Below, in pieces: positions 31,481 through 40,967 of a DNA stretch of 64,000 nt. Under the pieces are notes generated by a model. That model saw nothing but the letters and a program-made list of their open reading frames with translations. It was not told where the DNA came from and did not search any database. Source of the stretch: Spirochaetales bacterium (GTDB lineage Bacteria; Spirochaetota; Spirochaetia; UBA9216); assembly GCA_016839055.1 (NCBI GenBank), contig JAEKNX010000003.1:124001-188000 (forward strand), read 5' to 3'. Numbering within the stretch: the first letter of the stretch is position 1; every line of letters starts with the position of its first letter. The translations under genes were made by a program, and so were the position numbers.

Positions 31481-33295
31481 TTAGAACGCTCTTATTGGCC
31501 TCACGCGATAGTCATAGGGAGGTCCACCTACTTGTCCAATTGCGGCACCCTTCCCATAGCTTCCAGTCTGATATCCAGAAAATATGGTTTTTGTCCAAGC
31601 GTTATTTGCATCTGCTTCAGATGATGACCAGTATACACCAGCTAATTCTATATATGCGTTTTCTAGGTACATCTGATGTATCTCCTCTATAGACGGAAGG
31701 TACCAATCAGTCTTGTCTCCACCAGTATATGCTCTGCATACCGCTGCAGCGCTCCCTGTATGCCCTGTCTGTGCGATGATGGCGTTGCTATTATTCAATC
31801 CTGTGCCAAGTGCTGTTAGGGTATTTCCGTTGAGCGTTGTCTGTGTAGCCCCGCCGATTATCCATGGTGCTGGGTAATCGAAAGGATCACTCCATGATAC
31901 CGGTGCGGCTTCTAAATAGCGCCATCCATCCAAATACGATCCTTTGTCATAGAACAATATACCGCCAGCCGGTCCTTGAGTATTCTTTACGAACAACTTA
32001 TTTGTAGCGCTAAATTGTTTGTAAGCACCACAACCATCAAGGGCTGTCGCTGTGATAGTCGTAGTTCCTGTAGATGTTCCGCCTGTTATGGTAGCAGTGG
32101 AAACAGTCGCGATATTGGAATCATCAGTTCCCCAGGTTAAACCCGGTTGTGTTGCATTTTCTGGAGTTATCGTCACAGTTAATGTCTCAGAAGATTCAGG
32201 CAGAAATATACCAGTCGTTTTGTTGAAGCTAATCGACAATACCTTAACACCAACCATGCAGGGCTCCGAAGCAGAAGGCGAACTCTCACCTGTCGCATTC
32301 TTTGCGACCACCCACACATAATATTCAATATAATTCACAAGCTCTTCCAGGGTATATGAGGTTGAAGACAGATTTGTAACTGCCGGTGTACCCGGAATAG
32401 TATTAACGTCATCAACATAAACATCATAGTAAATTGAAGTTCCGCTCACCGCCGTCCATGAAACTGACAGCTGCCCGCTTCCTACAGGATATCCCACCGT
32501 TGAGACAGAAAGAGCAGCGGGCGCTACAGGCAATGTAGTGAAAGAAACCTGGGAACCATACCCGGTTGTCACGCTGTTGCTTGCATAGGCTCTGACATAA
32601 TAGAGTGTACCGGGAGATAAACCGGTTATTAGATCTGAAGAAGTTCCTATCCCTACACCGGCATTAACCGCGAAATTATCATTTGTAGTGGGATTCGGAG
32701 AAGTGCTCCAGCAAATACCCTTTCTGATTATAGAAATTCCTCCGTCATTGGTAATATTACCGCCGCCAGTAGCTGTGGTTGTAGAAATATTACTTACGGT
32801 ATCCGTAGTCAAAACAACAGCCCAGCCCGAACCGCCAACTGTGAATGTAAATAACGGATTATTGAAATCATTTGAAGGGATAGAAACTGTTGCCGACTTA
32901 TCTCCGCCGGATACCGGACTAAAGCGCAGGGTCAAATCAGAACTTTCGGCTCTGTCAATCTGCTCGGAAGGTAGCGCTATAATGGAAAATGTTCCATCTT
33001 CAGTTCCGGAATCCATTTTAATATCAATATTCGCAAGATCGATATCAAGCCTGGATTGACCTATATTGTTTATCGCAATGAGAATATCGCAAATACTGCC
33101 TACCGACACCTGACCACAATCAACTCTTGTTCCTGAAACAGCTGTGCTGCTATCTGCAAGAGTCAACGTCATGACTGGAGATGAAGCCGCTGTTCTAATT
33201 GATTCTACCTGTGCAATTAAATCATTTTCACAGGCGCTCAACAGAAAAATCAGAAGGAGCAATACACCGGACAATATCTTTACATTATTTTTCAT
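31481..33295 (-). CDS. Multidomain surface lipoprotein (ASH-like, fibronectin III, Ig-like, Lcl/DUF1566-type C-terminus)
   Basis: A 604-residue lipoprotein with lipobox LLSAC (lipidated C22). Domains in order: a choice-of-anchor-D/ASH-like module (DCGQVSVGSICDILIAINNIGQSRLDID...LRFSPVSGGDKSATVSIPSND); a repeat of the type TDTVSNISTTTATGGGNITNDG...KGICWSTSPNPT; a fibronectin type III domain (APAALSVSTVGYPVGSGQLSVSWTAVSG); a bacterial Ig-like domain (VTITPENATQPGLTWGTDDSNIATVS); and a C-terminal DUF1566/Lcl-type domain (WYLPSIEEIHQMY...YWSSSEADANNAW...YRVRPIRAF). This architecture fits a surface adhesin or binding protein. It may form a unit with 33312-35411, 16 bp away. Confidence 0.88.
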   Translation of the reverse strand: MKNNVKILSGVLLLLIFLLSACENDLIAQVESIRTAASSPVMTLTLADSSTAVSGTRVDCGQVSVGSICDILIAINNIGQSRLDIDLANIDIKMDSGTEDGTFSIIALPSEQIDRAESSDLTLRFSPVSGGDKSATVSIPSNDFNNPLFTFTVGGSGWAVVLTTDTVSNISTTTATGGGNITNDGGISIIRKGICWSTSPNPTTNDNFAVNAGVGIGTSSDLITGLSPGTLYYVRAYASNSVTTGYGSQVSFTTLPVAPAALSVSTVGYPVGSGQLSVSWTAVSGTSIYYDVYVDDVNTIPGTPAVTNLSSTSYTLEELVNYIEYYVWVVAKNATGESSPSASEPCMVGVKVLSISFNKTTGIFLPESSETLTVTITPENATQPGLTWGTDDSNIATVSTATITGGTSTGTTTITATALDGCGAYKQFSATNKLFVKNTQGPAGGILFYDKGSYLDGWRYLEAAPVSWSDPFDYPAPWIIGGATQTTLNGNTLTALGTGLNNSNAIIAQTGHTGSAAAVCRAYTGGDKTDWYLPSIEEIHQMYLENAYIELAGVYWSSSEADANNAWTKTIFSGYQTGSYGKGAAIGQVGGPPYDYRVRPIRAF

Positions 33296-33311
33296 ATTTA
33301 ATCCCTTTCCC

Positions 33312-35411
33312 CTAAAACCACAGCAGGCTGCCGTTATCCATCTCCGCCGCTCTCGAGCCGGAACTATCGGATGCAGCAGCGATCATTGAATACTGATCGG
33401 CCAGGGCCGGATCGAGTGTCCGAACTTCCGCAAGTGCCGCAGCAGCCTCATCCATTTTCCCCAGGCTCGCAGCGGCTTTTGCAAAATTCACCTTTAGCCT
33501 TGCGTTTCTCGGAAGCTGCTTGGCAGCCTGCTGATAGTACTTATAGGCCGAATCAGCGTCAGATTCAAACATGGCGATATTTCCGAGGTTTACAAGGGCA
33601 GAAACGCTGCCCTCCTGAGCCGCCTTCAGGAAATATCTGCGTGCGTCATTATAAAAACCATACTTCGCATAGAGCACTCCGCGGTCGTTGGAATCCTTAT
33701 CGGAAGACTGCCCTTTTTGCTGGGACTGACCAAGCATTGCAAGCCGTGCTGCCAGTTCAGCATCAACGGCTTTAGCAAGTTCTAATTTAAAGCCCTGGAG
33801 TACAACAACCGAATCAGGCAGTGTGACCGCTGAACCGTCTGCCGGAAGGCCTACCGGCGGGAACAAGGTCCACGCCTCATGAATCGGATAAAATGCCGAC
33901 TGATCGGCCGCAGAAGCATTGCGCCACTGACTCGCTCCCTTACGCCAGGCATCACCGAAGCCTGCGCTGCGCATGGTCGTCTCAAGAGGAAGCCAGACTT
34001 TATCACCGTAAACAATAAACTCTTCAAGCTTCATCCCGCGCGCTGAAGCCTGGCCAGGAGTAATGCCTATATCGGCAGCCATAAAAATATGACCCGGAAC
34101 GGTCACAAATGCCGTTTCTATCCCTGCAGCTTCAAAACAGGAAGCGTAGAGCACCGAAAGATCGGCACAATCTCCGGCACGAAAACCGAGGGTCTGTCTT
34201 GGGTATTTCAGGGAATCAACCGCTGCCTTATCAACCACGGCACTGGCAAAAGGCCGGCCCGGACTCTTCATATAACTAACGCCGTACGCCTTCAGGCCTT
34301 CGTGTATGGCAACAGCAGTCTGCATGTTACCGGGAAGCCCGGGGTTTCGCGTGTCCATTACCGAGGCCATGATATTTCCCGTCAAATCAAGAACCCAGGG
34401 GTCTTTGCTCGAGACAAAGGCGGCAGCCATCCGGTCATCGGCCCAGGTAAGAGCATTTCGATCGTATACCAGGACCGTGACGGCGCGGGTCTGCTCAATT
34501 CCCGCGTACTCTACAGCGACCTGTCCGCTAACCTTTGTTGCCTCGGTAATGCCCAGAATACTGTCATTAAATAGGGCAAAAAGCGGCACCTGAACGGATT
34601 GCCCCGGTTCCAGCCTGTCGATAGTAAAGCACACCTTGGGCGCATCCATATACTGTTTAACAATAAAACTGACTCTTATATCATCTGCAGCACGCTTTCC
34701 GTTATTGGCTATCGTAACCGACCCTAGGGCCTGATCGTCATATTGAGATCTTAAAACAGGAAAAACACTACTAATATTCATTAAAGAAAAATCAAGAAAC
34801 GGCGTCATTAAACCAGCTGAGCCGGATAAAACCGGCAGACGATAATTAACGCCCAGGCTGGTCCCCAGACCGCCTGCCAGGCCGAATTTGTACATTGCTG
34901 AGGTTTCCAGCCGCGCGGTGAGGCTTTCATTAAAATTAAAATCAAGCCCGACACCTGCCTGAGCTGCGGCATAGGGCAGGCCGCTCCCCGCAACCAGACT
35001 GCCGTAGACAATACCGGCATCAAGAAATCCGCGGAAGGTAAAAAAAGGAGACAGCTCCATACCGGCAGCCGCGCCTACAAGCAAGCTCATCTCGCTCAGG
35101 GTTCCGTCCACCGGAACGTCTCCAACGGGGAGAAGCTCGGCAACAGAATAGTGCCCGCTAAGCCTCAAGGCCAGAGGGAAGTCAATGTCAAGATCATATT
35201 CGGCGGTTATGGTTCCGCCCCAGGACGGGGCAAACAGTTCGTTTGTCTCAAGCATACCCGATACGGCAGGCAGAAAACAGACAGGTGACGCGGTAAGCGA
35301 CCACGGGGATTCGGACGGATGTGAAGATTGAGCCGACACAAGCCCTGCTGCGGTTAAAATTAACACCAAGATTATAATCCTTAGCTTCAGGACTCCTCCA
35401 TTAGCAAGCAT
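33312..35411 (-). CDS. Outer-membrane-barrel / transglutaminase-like / TPR protein
   Basis: A roughly 699-residue exported protein. After a signal peptide (LKLRIIILVLILTAAGLVSAQ) comes a 200-residue beta-rich part like a small outer-membrane barrel. A CARDB-like segment follows (SVTIANNGKRAADDIRVSFIVKQ), then a transglutaminase-like core (FRAGDCADLSVLYASCFEAAGIETAFVTVPGHIFMAADIG, with Cys, His and Asp in order) and C-terminal TPRs (ALVNLGNIAMFESDADSAYKYYQQA). The start is unclear: ATG 35411 has no ribosome site, whereas GGAGGA lies just ahead of a CTG at 35390 that would begin the signal peptide exactly. I list the ATG. The function is unknown. Confidence 0.78.
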   Translation of the reverse strand: MLANGGVLKLRIIILVLILTAAGLVSAQSSHPSESPWSLTASPVCFLPAVSGMLETNELFAPSWGGTITAEYDLDIDFPLALRLSGHYSVAELLPVGDVPVDGTLSEMSLLVGAAAGMELSPFFTFRGFLDAGIVYGSLVAGSGLPYAAAQAGVGLDFNFNESLTARLETSAMYKFGLAGGLGTSLGVNYRLPVLSGSAGLMTPFLDFSLMNISSVFPVLRSQYDDQALGSVTIANNGKRAADDIRVSFIVKQYMDAPKVCFTIDRLEPGQSVQVPLFALFNDSILGITEATKVSGQVAVEYAGIEQTRAVTVLVYDRNALTWADDRMAAAFVSSKDPWVLDLTGNIMASVMDTRNPGLPGNMQTAVAIHEGLKAYGVSYMKSPGRPFASAVVDKAAVDSLKYPRQTLGFRAGDCADLSVLYASCFEAAGIETAFVTVPGHIFMAADIGITPGQASARGMKLEEFIVYGDKVWLPLETTMRSAGFGDAWRKGASQWRNASAADQSAFYPIHEAWTLFPPVGLPADGSAVTLPDSVVVLQGFKLELAKAVDAELAARLAMLGQSQQKGQSSDKDSNDRGVLYAKYGFYNDARRYFLKAAQEGSVSALVNLGNIAMFESDADSAYKYYQQAAKQLPRNARLKVNFAKAAASLGKMDEAAAALAEVRTLDPALADQYSMIAAASDSSGSRAAEMDNGSLLWF

Positions 35412-35607
35412 ATTCGAAACTGAAAGGATAATTGGAAAACCGTTACAGGTTATACTTTCATTATAAGTACAGTCAAACAAAAAAGGATATAAATGTCAAT
35501 ATGAATAAAATCGGGTTTCCAGGCATCCCCGGCACATTTTCATTACCATTGTCATTATGATATAATCATTGAGCTGTAAGTAATAAAAATATAAAGGAGT
35601 TTTCAGA

Positions 35608-36162
35608 ATGATGTTTTCAATCATCGCAATTGGCCTGATAGTCCTCGTAGGCATTTTCTTCGCATCGAGCTATAACGGGTTTATTAAAATCAGGAATAAA
35701 GCGGAAGAGGCTTTCGCCACAATGGACGCCTACCTTAAAAAACGCTGGGATCTGATTCCCAACCTGGTAGAAACTGTTAAAGGGTATGCTTCACACGAAA
35801 AAGAAACCCTCGAAGTGGTTATCAATGCCCGCAATATGGCAATGAGTTCGAACGGAGTGGCCGAACTTCAGAAGAATGAAAACGCTCTGGCCGCAGGACT
35901 CAAGAGCCTCTTCGCCCTGAGTGAAGCCTATCCGGATCTAAAAGCGAATGAGAACTTCATCAATCTTCAGAATCAGCTCCAGAGCATCGAGAACGACATC
36001 CTTCAGTCACGAAAATACTACAATGCTGTTATTCGAACATACAACACTAAGCGGGAACTCTTTCCTCAGTCGATAGTCGCGGGGATGATGAATCTCGAGA
36101 AGAAAGAATATTTTGAAATTGAAGAAGATGAACGGGGCAGCGTTTCCGTTTCATTTTCATAG
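35608..36162 (+). CDS. lemA: LemA family protein
   Basis: A 184-residue protein with one N-terminal transmembrane helix (FSIIAIGLIVLVGIFFASSYNGFI) and the conserved LemA helical segments: AEEAFATMDAYLKKRWDLIPNLVETVKGYASHEKETLE, SLFALSEAYPDLKANENFINLQNQLQSIENDI, and RKYYNAVIRTYNTKRELFPQSIVA. The cytoplasmic part is a four-helix bundle; the biochemical role is unresolved in the family. AAAGGAG precedes ATG 35608. It lies 10 bp ahead of a DUF2207 gene, the usual partner. Confidence 0.95.
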   Translation: MMFSIIAIGLIVLVGIFFASSYNGFIKIRNKAEEAFATMDAYLKKRWDLIPNLVETVKGYASHEKETLEVVINARNMAMSSNGVAELQKNENALAAGLKSLFALSEAYPDLKANENFINLQNQLQSIENDILQSRKYYNAVIRTYNTKRELFPQSIVAGMMNLEKKEYFEIEEDERGSVSVSFS

Positions 36163-36172
36163 GACGTGAACT

Positions 36173-38041
36173 GTGCATAAAAAAATAATTATCAGTATAA
36201 TTGCCTTGCTGCTGACTTTTTCAATGAGCGCAGCAGCGGATGAGTATTATGTAATCGATCATTACCAGGTTGATATCGATGTAATGGAAAACAATTCCTA
36301 CAATATTGTCGAGACACTGGACGTTAACTTTCAGACCGAAAGACACGGAATCTACCGGACTATACCACTGCGCTTCGATGACAGGCCTGTTAAAATAAGC
36401 GATATATCGGTTCCGGGACATGAGAAAAGCATTAATAAATCGAGAGACGAAGTAGAAATACGGATAGGGTCGGCTGACGCTTATGTAAACGGTAAAGTTA
36501 CCTACTCAATTTCATACACCTACGACGTCGGAGCCGATAAGCTCGACGATATGGATGAATTTTACCACAACATCATCGGGGACCAGTGGGATACAACCAT
36601 CGCAGCAGCTGATTTCAGGATTAAAATGCCAAAAGCCTTTGACCCTTCCTCGGTTAACTGCACATCGGGCTACTACGGCGAAGTCGACAATACAAATGTC
36701 GAATGGAAGGTCACGGGAAATATCATAAGCGGCAGGATGATAACACCCCTCCAAAACTACGAGGCGCTCACTATCGCAGTGCCGCTGCCGGAGGGGTACT
36801 GGGTGAACGCAAAGACCCATAGAGATCAGGGCTGGCTGTTATTCTTGATATTCGGCTATCCTCTTTATGCCGCGGCAATCATACTGGCCTTCATGCTCTG
36901 GTACACAAAGGGCCGTGACAATAAGCTCTTTCCGTCGGTCGAGTTTGATCCGCCCGAGGGAATGAATCCGTCGGAGATTGGCTACATTATCGACGGCTCA
37001 GTGGACAGCAAGGATGTCACCTCGCTTATTCTGTACTGGGCCGACAAAGGGCATCTTGAACTTGAAGAAGAGACAACCGGCAAGGCAATATTCAAAAAAA
37101 AGAAGCTGCATCTGATAAAGCTGAAAGAGCTTGATGCTAACGCCAAAAGCTATGAGAAACGCGTGTTTAAAAAGCTGTTCAATCTCGGCGACGGGACAAG
37201 GGTTTCAACCGATGATTTAACTAATAAATTCTATACAACAGTTTCAAAAGCCAAATTAGATATCAAGAAAAGCTTCACGGACAATCCCGAACGTGCTATC
37301 TACGTAAAGGGGAATAAGCTATTTACGGCTCTTACCGGCCTCTTTGCCGCCCTGCCGATAATTTCCATCCTGGCTGAAGGCTTCATGACATTCACCGGAG
37401 AAGGCGCTATCACCGCCCTGTTCGCAATACCGTTCAGCCTCTTCCTGATAATTCCGACAATGATGCTTGGATCGGCTATAACGAGCCGGGGAGAGGGTGC
37501 TAGGGCTAAAATACTATTTGCACTCCTTTTCGGCGGGTTTTCATTCGCTTTCTTTGCTGTATTCACAGTCTGGGCCGGCGGCGTACCGATTTATAAGTAC
37601 ATTGCTGCCGTTGCAAGCGGAATCATAGTGAGCATATTTGTAACGATAATGTCCAGACGTACTGAATACGGAGACAAGATCCTTGAGAAAACTCTTGGGT
37701 TTAAAGAGTTCATCAAAGAAGCAGAGAAAGACAAGCTTGAGATGATGTTCGAATCAAATCCATCTTATTTTTACAGCATCCTGCCCTATGCTATGGTACT
37801 TAATCTCAGCGACAAGTGGTCCGCACATTTCGATGGTATAGCAGTAGAGCCGCCTTCCTGGTATCGGGGCTACCGCTATACAACCTTCAGCACGGCCGCC
37901 TTCGCAAGTGCGATGAACAACAGTTTTTCTACCCTCAACAATTCAATGAACTCATCACCCTCATCAAGTGGCAGCGGAGGCAGCTCATCAGGAGGCTCCT
38001 CCGGCGGCGGATCAGGCGGCGGCGGCGGCGGAAGCTGGTAG
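36173..38041 (+). CDS. DUF2207 membrane protein
   Basis: A 622-residue protein with a signal peptide (HKKIIISIIALLLTFSMSAAADEYY), an exported DUF2207 beta domain (YQVDIDVMENNSYNIVETLDVNFQTERHGIYRTIPL), one helix near 225, a cytoplasmic winged-helix-like region (EIGYIIDGSVDSKDVTSLILYWADKGHLELEEE), and paired helices around 385-440 and 460-490. It ends in a Gly/Ser-rich tail finishing GGGGGSW, as is usual for the family. GTG 36173 is used because AGGA is correctly spaced and no ATG fits. It likely works with LemA at the envelope. A terminator follows. Confidence 0.92.
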   Translation: MHKKIIISIIALLLTFSMSAAADEYYVIDHYQVDIDVMENNSYNIVETLDVNFQTERHGIYRTIPLRFDDRPVKISDISVPGHEKSINKSRDEVEIRIGSADAYVNGKVTYSISYTYDVGADKLDDMDEFYHNIIGDQWDTTIAAADFRIKMPKAFDPSSVNCTSGYYGEVDNTNVEWKVTGNIISGRMITPLQNYEALTIAVPLPEGYWVNAKTHRDQGWLLFLIFGYPLYAAAIILAFMLWYTKGRDNKLFPSVEFDPPEGMNPSEIGYIIDGSVDSKDVTSLILYWADKGHLELEEETTGKAIFKKKKLHLIKLKELDANAKSYEKRVFKKLFNLGDGTRVSTDDLTNKFYTTVSKAKLDIKKSFTDNPERAIYVKGNKLFTALTGLFAALPIISILAEGFMTFTGEGAITALFAIPFSLFLIIPTMMLGSAITSRGEGARAKILFALLFGGFSFAFFAVFTVWAGGVPIYKYIAAVASGIIVSIFVTIMSRRTEYGDKILEKTLGFKEFIKEAEKDKLEMMFESNPSYFYSILPYAMVLNLSDKWSAHFDGIAVEPPSWYRGYRYTTFSTAAFASAMNNSFSTLNNSMNSSPSSSGSGGSSSGGSSGGGSGGGGGGSW

Positions 38042-38070
38042 CCAAGCGAATAAAATAGCTTGTATAATGA

Positions 38071-38097
38071 AGCCCGGTTCTTTACCGGGCTTTTTCT
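38071..38097 (+). terminator. Rho-independent terminator after the lemA operon
   Basis: AGCCCGG (38071-38077) pairs with CCGGGCT (38085-38091), loop TTCTTTA, followed by TTTTCTTT. It lies 30 nt past the DUF2207 stop. Confidence 0.9.
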
Positions 38098-38124
38098 TTA
38101 ATAAGCACAACTCAGGAGAAACTT

Positions 38125-38958
38125 TTGGCTAAAATCAAACTCATAGCATGTGACATGGACGGAACCCTTCTTAATAAGGATAAAGAAATCCCCCTTGAAA
38201 ATATTGAGGCGGTTAAGCTGGCAAAGGAGGCTGGAGTCTATTTTGTCATAGCAACCGGCAGGCATGACTCAATGATTAAAGCATATCTGGACGATCTGCA
38301 TATTGAGATGCCGGTAATATCCTGCAACGGAGGGATGGTCAGAGAACCGTTCTCGGACAAGGTCTTCGCCCTGCATCCTCTCAGCTCCGAACAGACACTT
38401 GATATAATCGAGGCAGCAAAAGGGGTCGGAGCCGACTACCATCTCTACTGCCATAATTTAATTTACGGAGAACAGGTAAGCGGAAAAATTTCTTATTATG
38501 CAGAGAGAAACCGGCAGCTGTCCGAGAGGGATCAGATAAGACTCCTGACCGACCCTGATTACCAGGGTTTTATCGAAGGAACAAACGAGGAAATTTTCAA
38601 GGTACTGGTTTTATGTGACGATCCTGAAAAGCTTGCTGCCGCCGGAGACGAGATTCACCGCCGGACCGGCATCAGGGCCACACAGTCAGATAAAAACCTT
38701 ATAGATGTGATGCAGTCAGGGATTACCAAGGCAGGCGCTATGGCCGAATTATGCAAAGGACTCGGAATCAAGCAAGAAGAAACAGCTGCCATAGGAGATC
38801 AGTTAAATGATCTGCAGATGATAAAGTGGGCGGGAGTCGGTGTTGCCATGGCAAACGCGGTAGATGAAATAAAGGCAGCCTCCCAGCTTGTAACTGAGAA
38901 ATCTAACCATGATTCGGGAGTTGCCGAGGCCATAAAAAAGCTGCTCAAGTTAACCTGA
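38125..38958 (+). CDS. Cof-type HAD phosphatase
   Basis: A 277-residue HAD-superfamily IIB hydrolase. Motif I is LIACDMDGTLLN (nucleophile and acid/base aspartates), motif II is FVIATGR, motif III includes the lysine in GITKAGAMAELC, and motif IV is AIGDQLNDLQMIKWAGVGVAMANA. Members dephosphorylate sugar phosphates or flavin-type cofactors. TTG 38125 is taken as start because CAGGAG lies 7 nt upstream and no ATG is suitable. The 3' end is embedded in a bidirectional terminator. The substrate is unknown. Confidence 0.92.
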   Translation: MAKIKLIACDMDGTLLNKDKEIPLENIEAVKLAKEAGVYFVIATGRHDSMIKAYLDDLHIEMPVISCNGGMVREPFSDKVFALHPLSSEQTLDIIEAAKGVGADYHLYCHNLIYGEQVSGKISYYAERNRQLSERDQIRLLTDPDYQGFIEGTNEEIFKVLVLCDDPEKLAAAGDEIHRRTGIRATQSDKNLIDVMQSGITKAGAMAELCKGLGIKQEETAAIGDQLNDLQMIKWAGVGVAMANAVDEIKAASQLVTEKSNHDSGVAEAIKKLLKLT

Positions 38959-38969
38959 GCAGCTTTTTT
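38934..38969. terminator. Bidirectional terminator between convergent genes
   Basis: AAAAAAGCTGCTCA (38934-38947) is perfectly complementary to TGAGCAGCTTTTTT (38956-38969), loop AGTTAACC. The left arm encodes the last residues of the HAD phosphatase and the right arm starts at its stop codon. The A and T runs let it serve both strands. Confidence 0.92.
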
Positions 38970-38984
38970 ATCCGACTGATTGAA

Positions 38985-39971
38985 TCAGCCGGCTTTCTTT
39001 GCAGGCGCCCCAACTCTGGCGGCAATCATGCAGAGTTCATTGAAAACCGGACCTGCGGTGGGAATATCCTTATGGAAGACTTCGGCTATAACTCTCGTCC
39101 ACCCGTGAATAAAGTAGATCCATCCGTCTTCAATCTGAAGATTCCGTCTTTTCTTCTGGGCATTTGCCTGGTCGAGAAACACGAGATCTCCCCGATAGTT
39201 AAATTCCCACACAATCCCCTTCTCAGGAAAGACTACATCATCTGTCAGAGGGGAACCTGGACCGTCTTTTCCAAGACCGGTCGCGTTAACAACGAGGGAT
39301 CCTACTTTAAGTCCTGCGACTACCGCATCATTGTCAATGGCTTCTGGAGCGAGGTTGAACTCGAAGTTAAGGCTGCTTAAATCTGAGTTCTTTATCATTT
39401 TAGCCGTATGTTTCTTAAGCTCTGTCAGACGGGGCTGACTCCTATTGTTGATGACAATTCTCGAGGGAAGGTCCCGCCCGGCTTTTGCGCGCCCTATAAG
39501 GTAGGTCACCAGCGCAAGACTCGAACCGCCGGCCCCAAGAATCAGCATTTCAGCCCCGGTCTCAGTCCAGTAGCCATCCTTCGCGAAGGCCTCGAATGAA
39601 AGGCCTACCGTGATAGGATCTTTAGCATGTCCCCAGAGCTCATCGCCCCTCTTCGAGATTGAGCTTATTTCATGGAGCTCCATCGCGTAGGGTCCTAGTC
39701 CGTTAAACTCACTCCTGCATGCGTCGAGAAGATCGAGTTTGTGGGTAGTTACAAGAGCACCGGCTGAGAGGGGGTCATCTTTAATAAATTTAACCGCTTC
39801 CATGTAGCTCGCGGCATCGTCATGCAACCTGAAATCAAAGCCCTTGATTTCAGCGTCAATGCCAAGATATTTCGCCCATTCTGGAAATACCCTCATAATT
39901 GATGATTTTCCGGTTGTCACACCGATAAAATAAATTGTTAATTTTTCAGCTTTAGTATAGTCATTAGCCAT
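38985..39971 (-). CDS. Shikimate/quinate dehydrogenase-like protein
   Basis: A 328-residue protein related to shikimate dehydrogenase. The N-terminal substrate domain has TTGKSSIMRVFPEWAKYLGID in the place of the SKSP..HN.....G motif, and GALVTTHKLDLLDAC carries the catalytic lysine (normally NVTxPxK). GHAKDPITVGLSF replaces NTDxxG but keeps the aspartate. The nucleotide domain is LILGAGGSSLALVTYL. The altered substrate motifs and the sugar-catabolic neighbours argue against aromatic synthesis, so a dehydrogenase for another polyol or sugar acid is likely. It lies 117 bp downstream of the DeoR gene on the same strand. Confidence 0.82.
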   Translation of the reverse strand: MANDYTKAEKLTIYFIGVTTGKSSIMRVFPEWAKYLGIDAEIKGFDFRLHDDAASYMEAVKFIKDDPLSAGALVTTHKLDLLDACRSEFNGLGPYAMELHEISSISKRGDELWGHAKDPITVGLSFEAFAKDGYWTETGAEMLILGAGGSSLALVTYLIGRAKAGRDLPSRIVINNRSQPRLTELKKHTAKMIKNSDLSSLNFEFNLAPEAIDNDAVVAGLKVGSLVVNATGLGKDGPGSPLTDDVVFPEKGIVWEFNYRGDLVFLDQANAQKKRRNLQIEDGWIYFIHGWTRVIAEVFHKDIPTAGPVFNELCMIAARVGAPAKKAG

Positions 39972-40088
39972 AAAACACTCCTCTTGGCGTCCTTAAGCCT
40001 GGATTATTTTCCACCATGAGGATAGGTTAATACTTATTTGTATTAATGTCTATATGTCATTACATTAAAAATTGAATTTCCATAACCA

Positions 40089-40844
40089 TTAACAGACGAC
40101 ATCAATTCCGGAATCATCAAACAGGGAACGCTCATCTTCTGTTACCTCGTCCATCACGACGGCATCGATCTGATCAGTCTCGGCAAAGCGTGCAAACGCC
40201 TTGCGTCCCATCTTTGATCTGTCGAACAGCAGATAGACTTTGGACGAGGCCTCTACCATAGCCTTCTTTATCTCCGCGTGCTGAAGATCCGGAGTCGAAG
40301 CGCCTTTCTCAAATGAGAAACCGTTTACTCCCATGAAGGCCTTATCAACCTGAAGACTCTTTAGAACATCACTTCCGAAACTGCCGATGGTACAGTGAAA
40401 ACCGCTTCGAAGCATTCCGCCTAGCATGATAACCTTCTCAATCCCTATCTCGTCCAGAATAAGAGCAGTATCGAGGTCATTTGTAACTACTGTAAGATTC
40501 CGCTTCCGACCGAGTTTGCGGGCCAGCTCGAGGGTGGTGGTTCCGGTATCCAGTATTATTGTATCGCCGTCCTCAATCAGACGGAGGGCCTTTTCGGCTA
40601 TATCAGCTTTTTCAGCCTTATATAGTACCTTCTTTTCGTTGGTACCGAGCTCAAAACCGGCCTTGCTTTTTACTAGGGCTCCGCCGTGTGTTCTTACAAG
40701 GAGTCCCGACCCCTCGAGCTCCCGCAGGTCATTTCTGATTGTAGCACTCGATACATCGTACTTATCGCAGAGCTGCTGCACCGTTGCCTTGCGGTTCTCC
40801 CGCACAAATTCAAGTATTTTTTGTTTTCGTTCTTCTGCAAACAT
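40089..40844 (-). CDS. DeoR-family transcriptional regulator
   Basis: A 251-residue regulator. RKQKILEFVRENRKATVQQLCDKYDVSSATIRNDLRELEGSGLLVRTHGGALV is the DeoR helix-turn-helix. The sugar-phosphate-sensing domain shows DGDTIILDTGTTTLELARKL, VTNDLDTALIL and DKAFMGVNGFSFEKGASTPD. It diverges from a dehydrogenase pair and probably represses both directions through the TAGCATAT boxes at 40855-40960. The effector is likely the phosphorylated sugar of that pathway. Confidence 0.93.
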   Translation of the reverse strand: MFAEERKQKILEFVRENRKATVQQLCDKYDVSSATIRNDLRELEGSGLLVRTHGGALVKSKAGFELGTNEKKVLYKAEKADIAEKALRLIEDGDTIILDTGTTTLELARKLGRKRNLTVVTNDLDTALILDEIGIEKVIMLGGMLRSGFHCTIGSFGSDVLKSLQVDKAFMGVNGFSFEKGASTPDLQHAEIKKAMVEASSKVYLLFDRSKMGRKAFARFAETDQIDAVVMDEVTEDERSLFDDSGIDVVC

Positions 40845-40854
40845 ATTTTTAGTT

Positions 40855-40960
40855 TAGCATATTCCTAGCATATTTAAAACTAATAAACACAATATGCTAA
40901 CATTCATTATTATTTACCGTTACATCGATAGCATTTTCTTTCATATTCTCTCATATGCTA
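40855..40960. promoter_or_regulatory. Array of TAGCATAT boxes in the divergent promoter region
   Basis: TAGCATAT occurs at 40855-40862 and 40866-40873; its reverse complement ATATGCTA at 40892-40899 and 40953-40960; and a degenerate TAGCATTT at 40929-40936. The outer boxes point toward each other across about 100 bp. The first pair overlaps the region just upstream of the DeoR start, and the last lies 7 bp ahead of the -35 for the plus-strand genes. Repeated octamers of this kind suit DeoR-type operators that act by looping. Confidence 0.75.
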
Positions 40961-40967
40961 TTGATAT

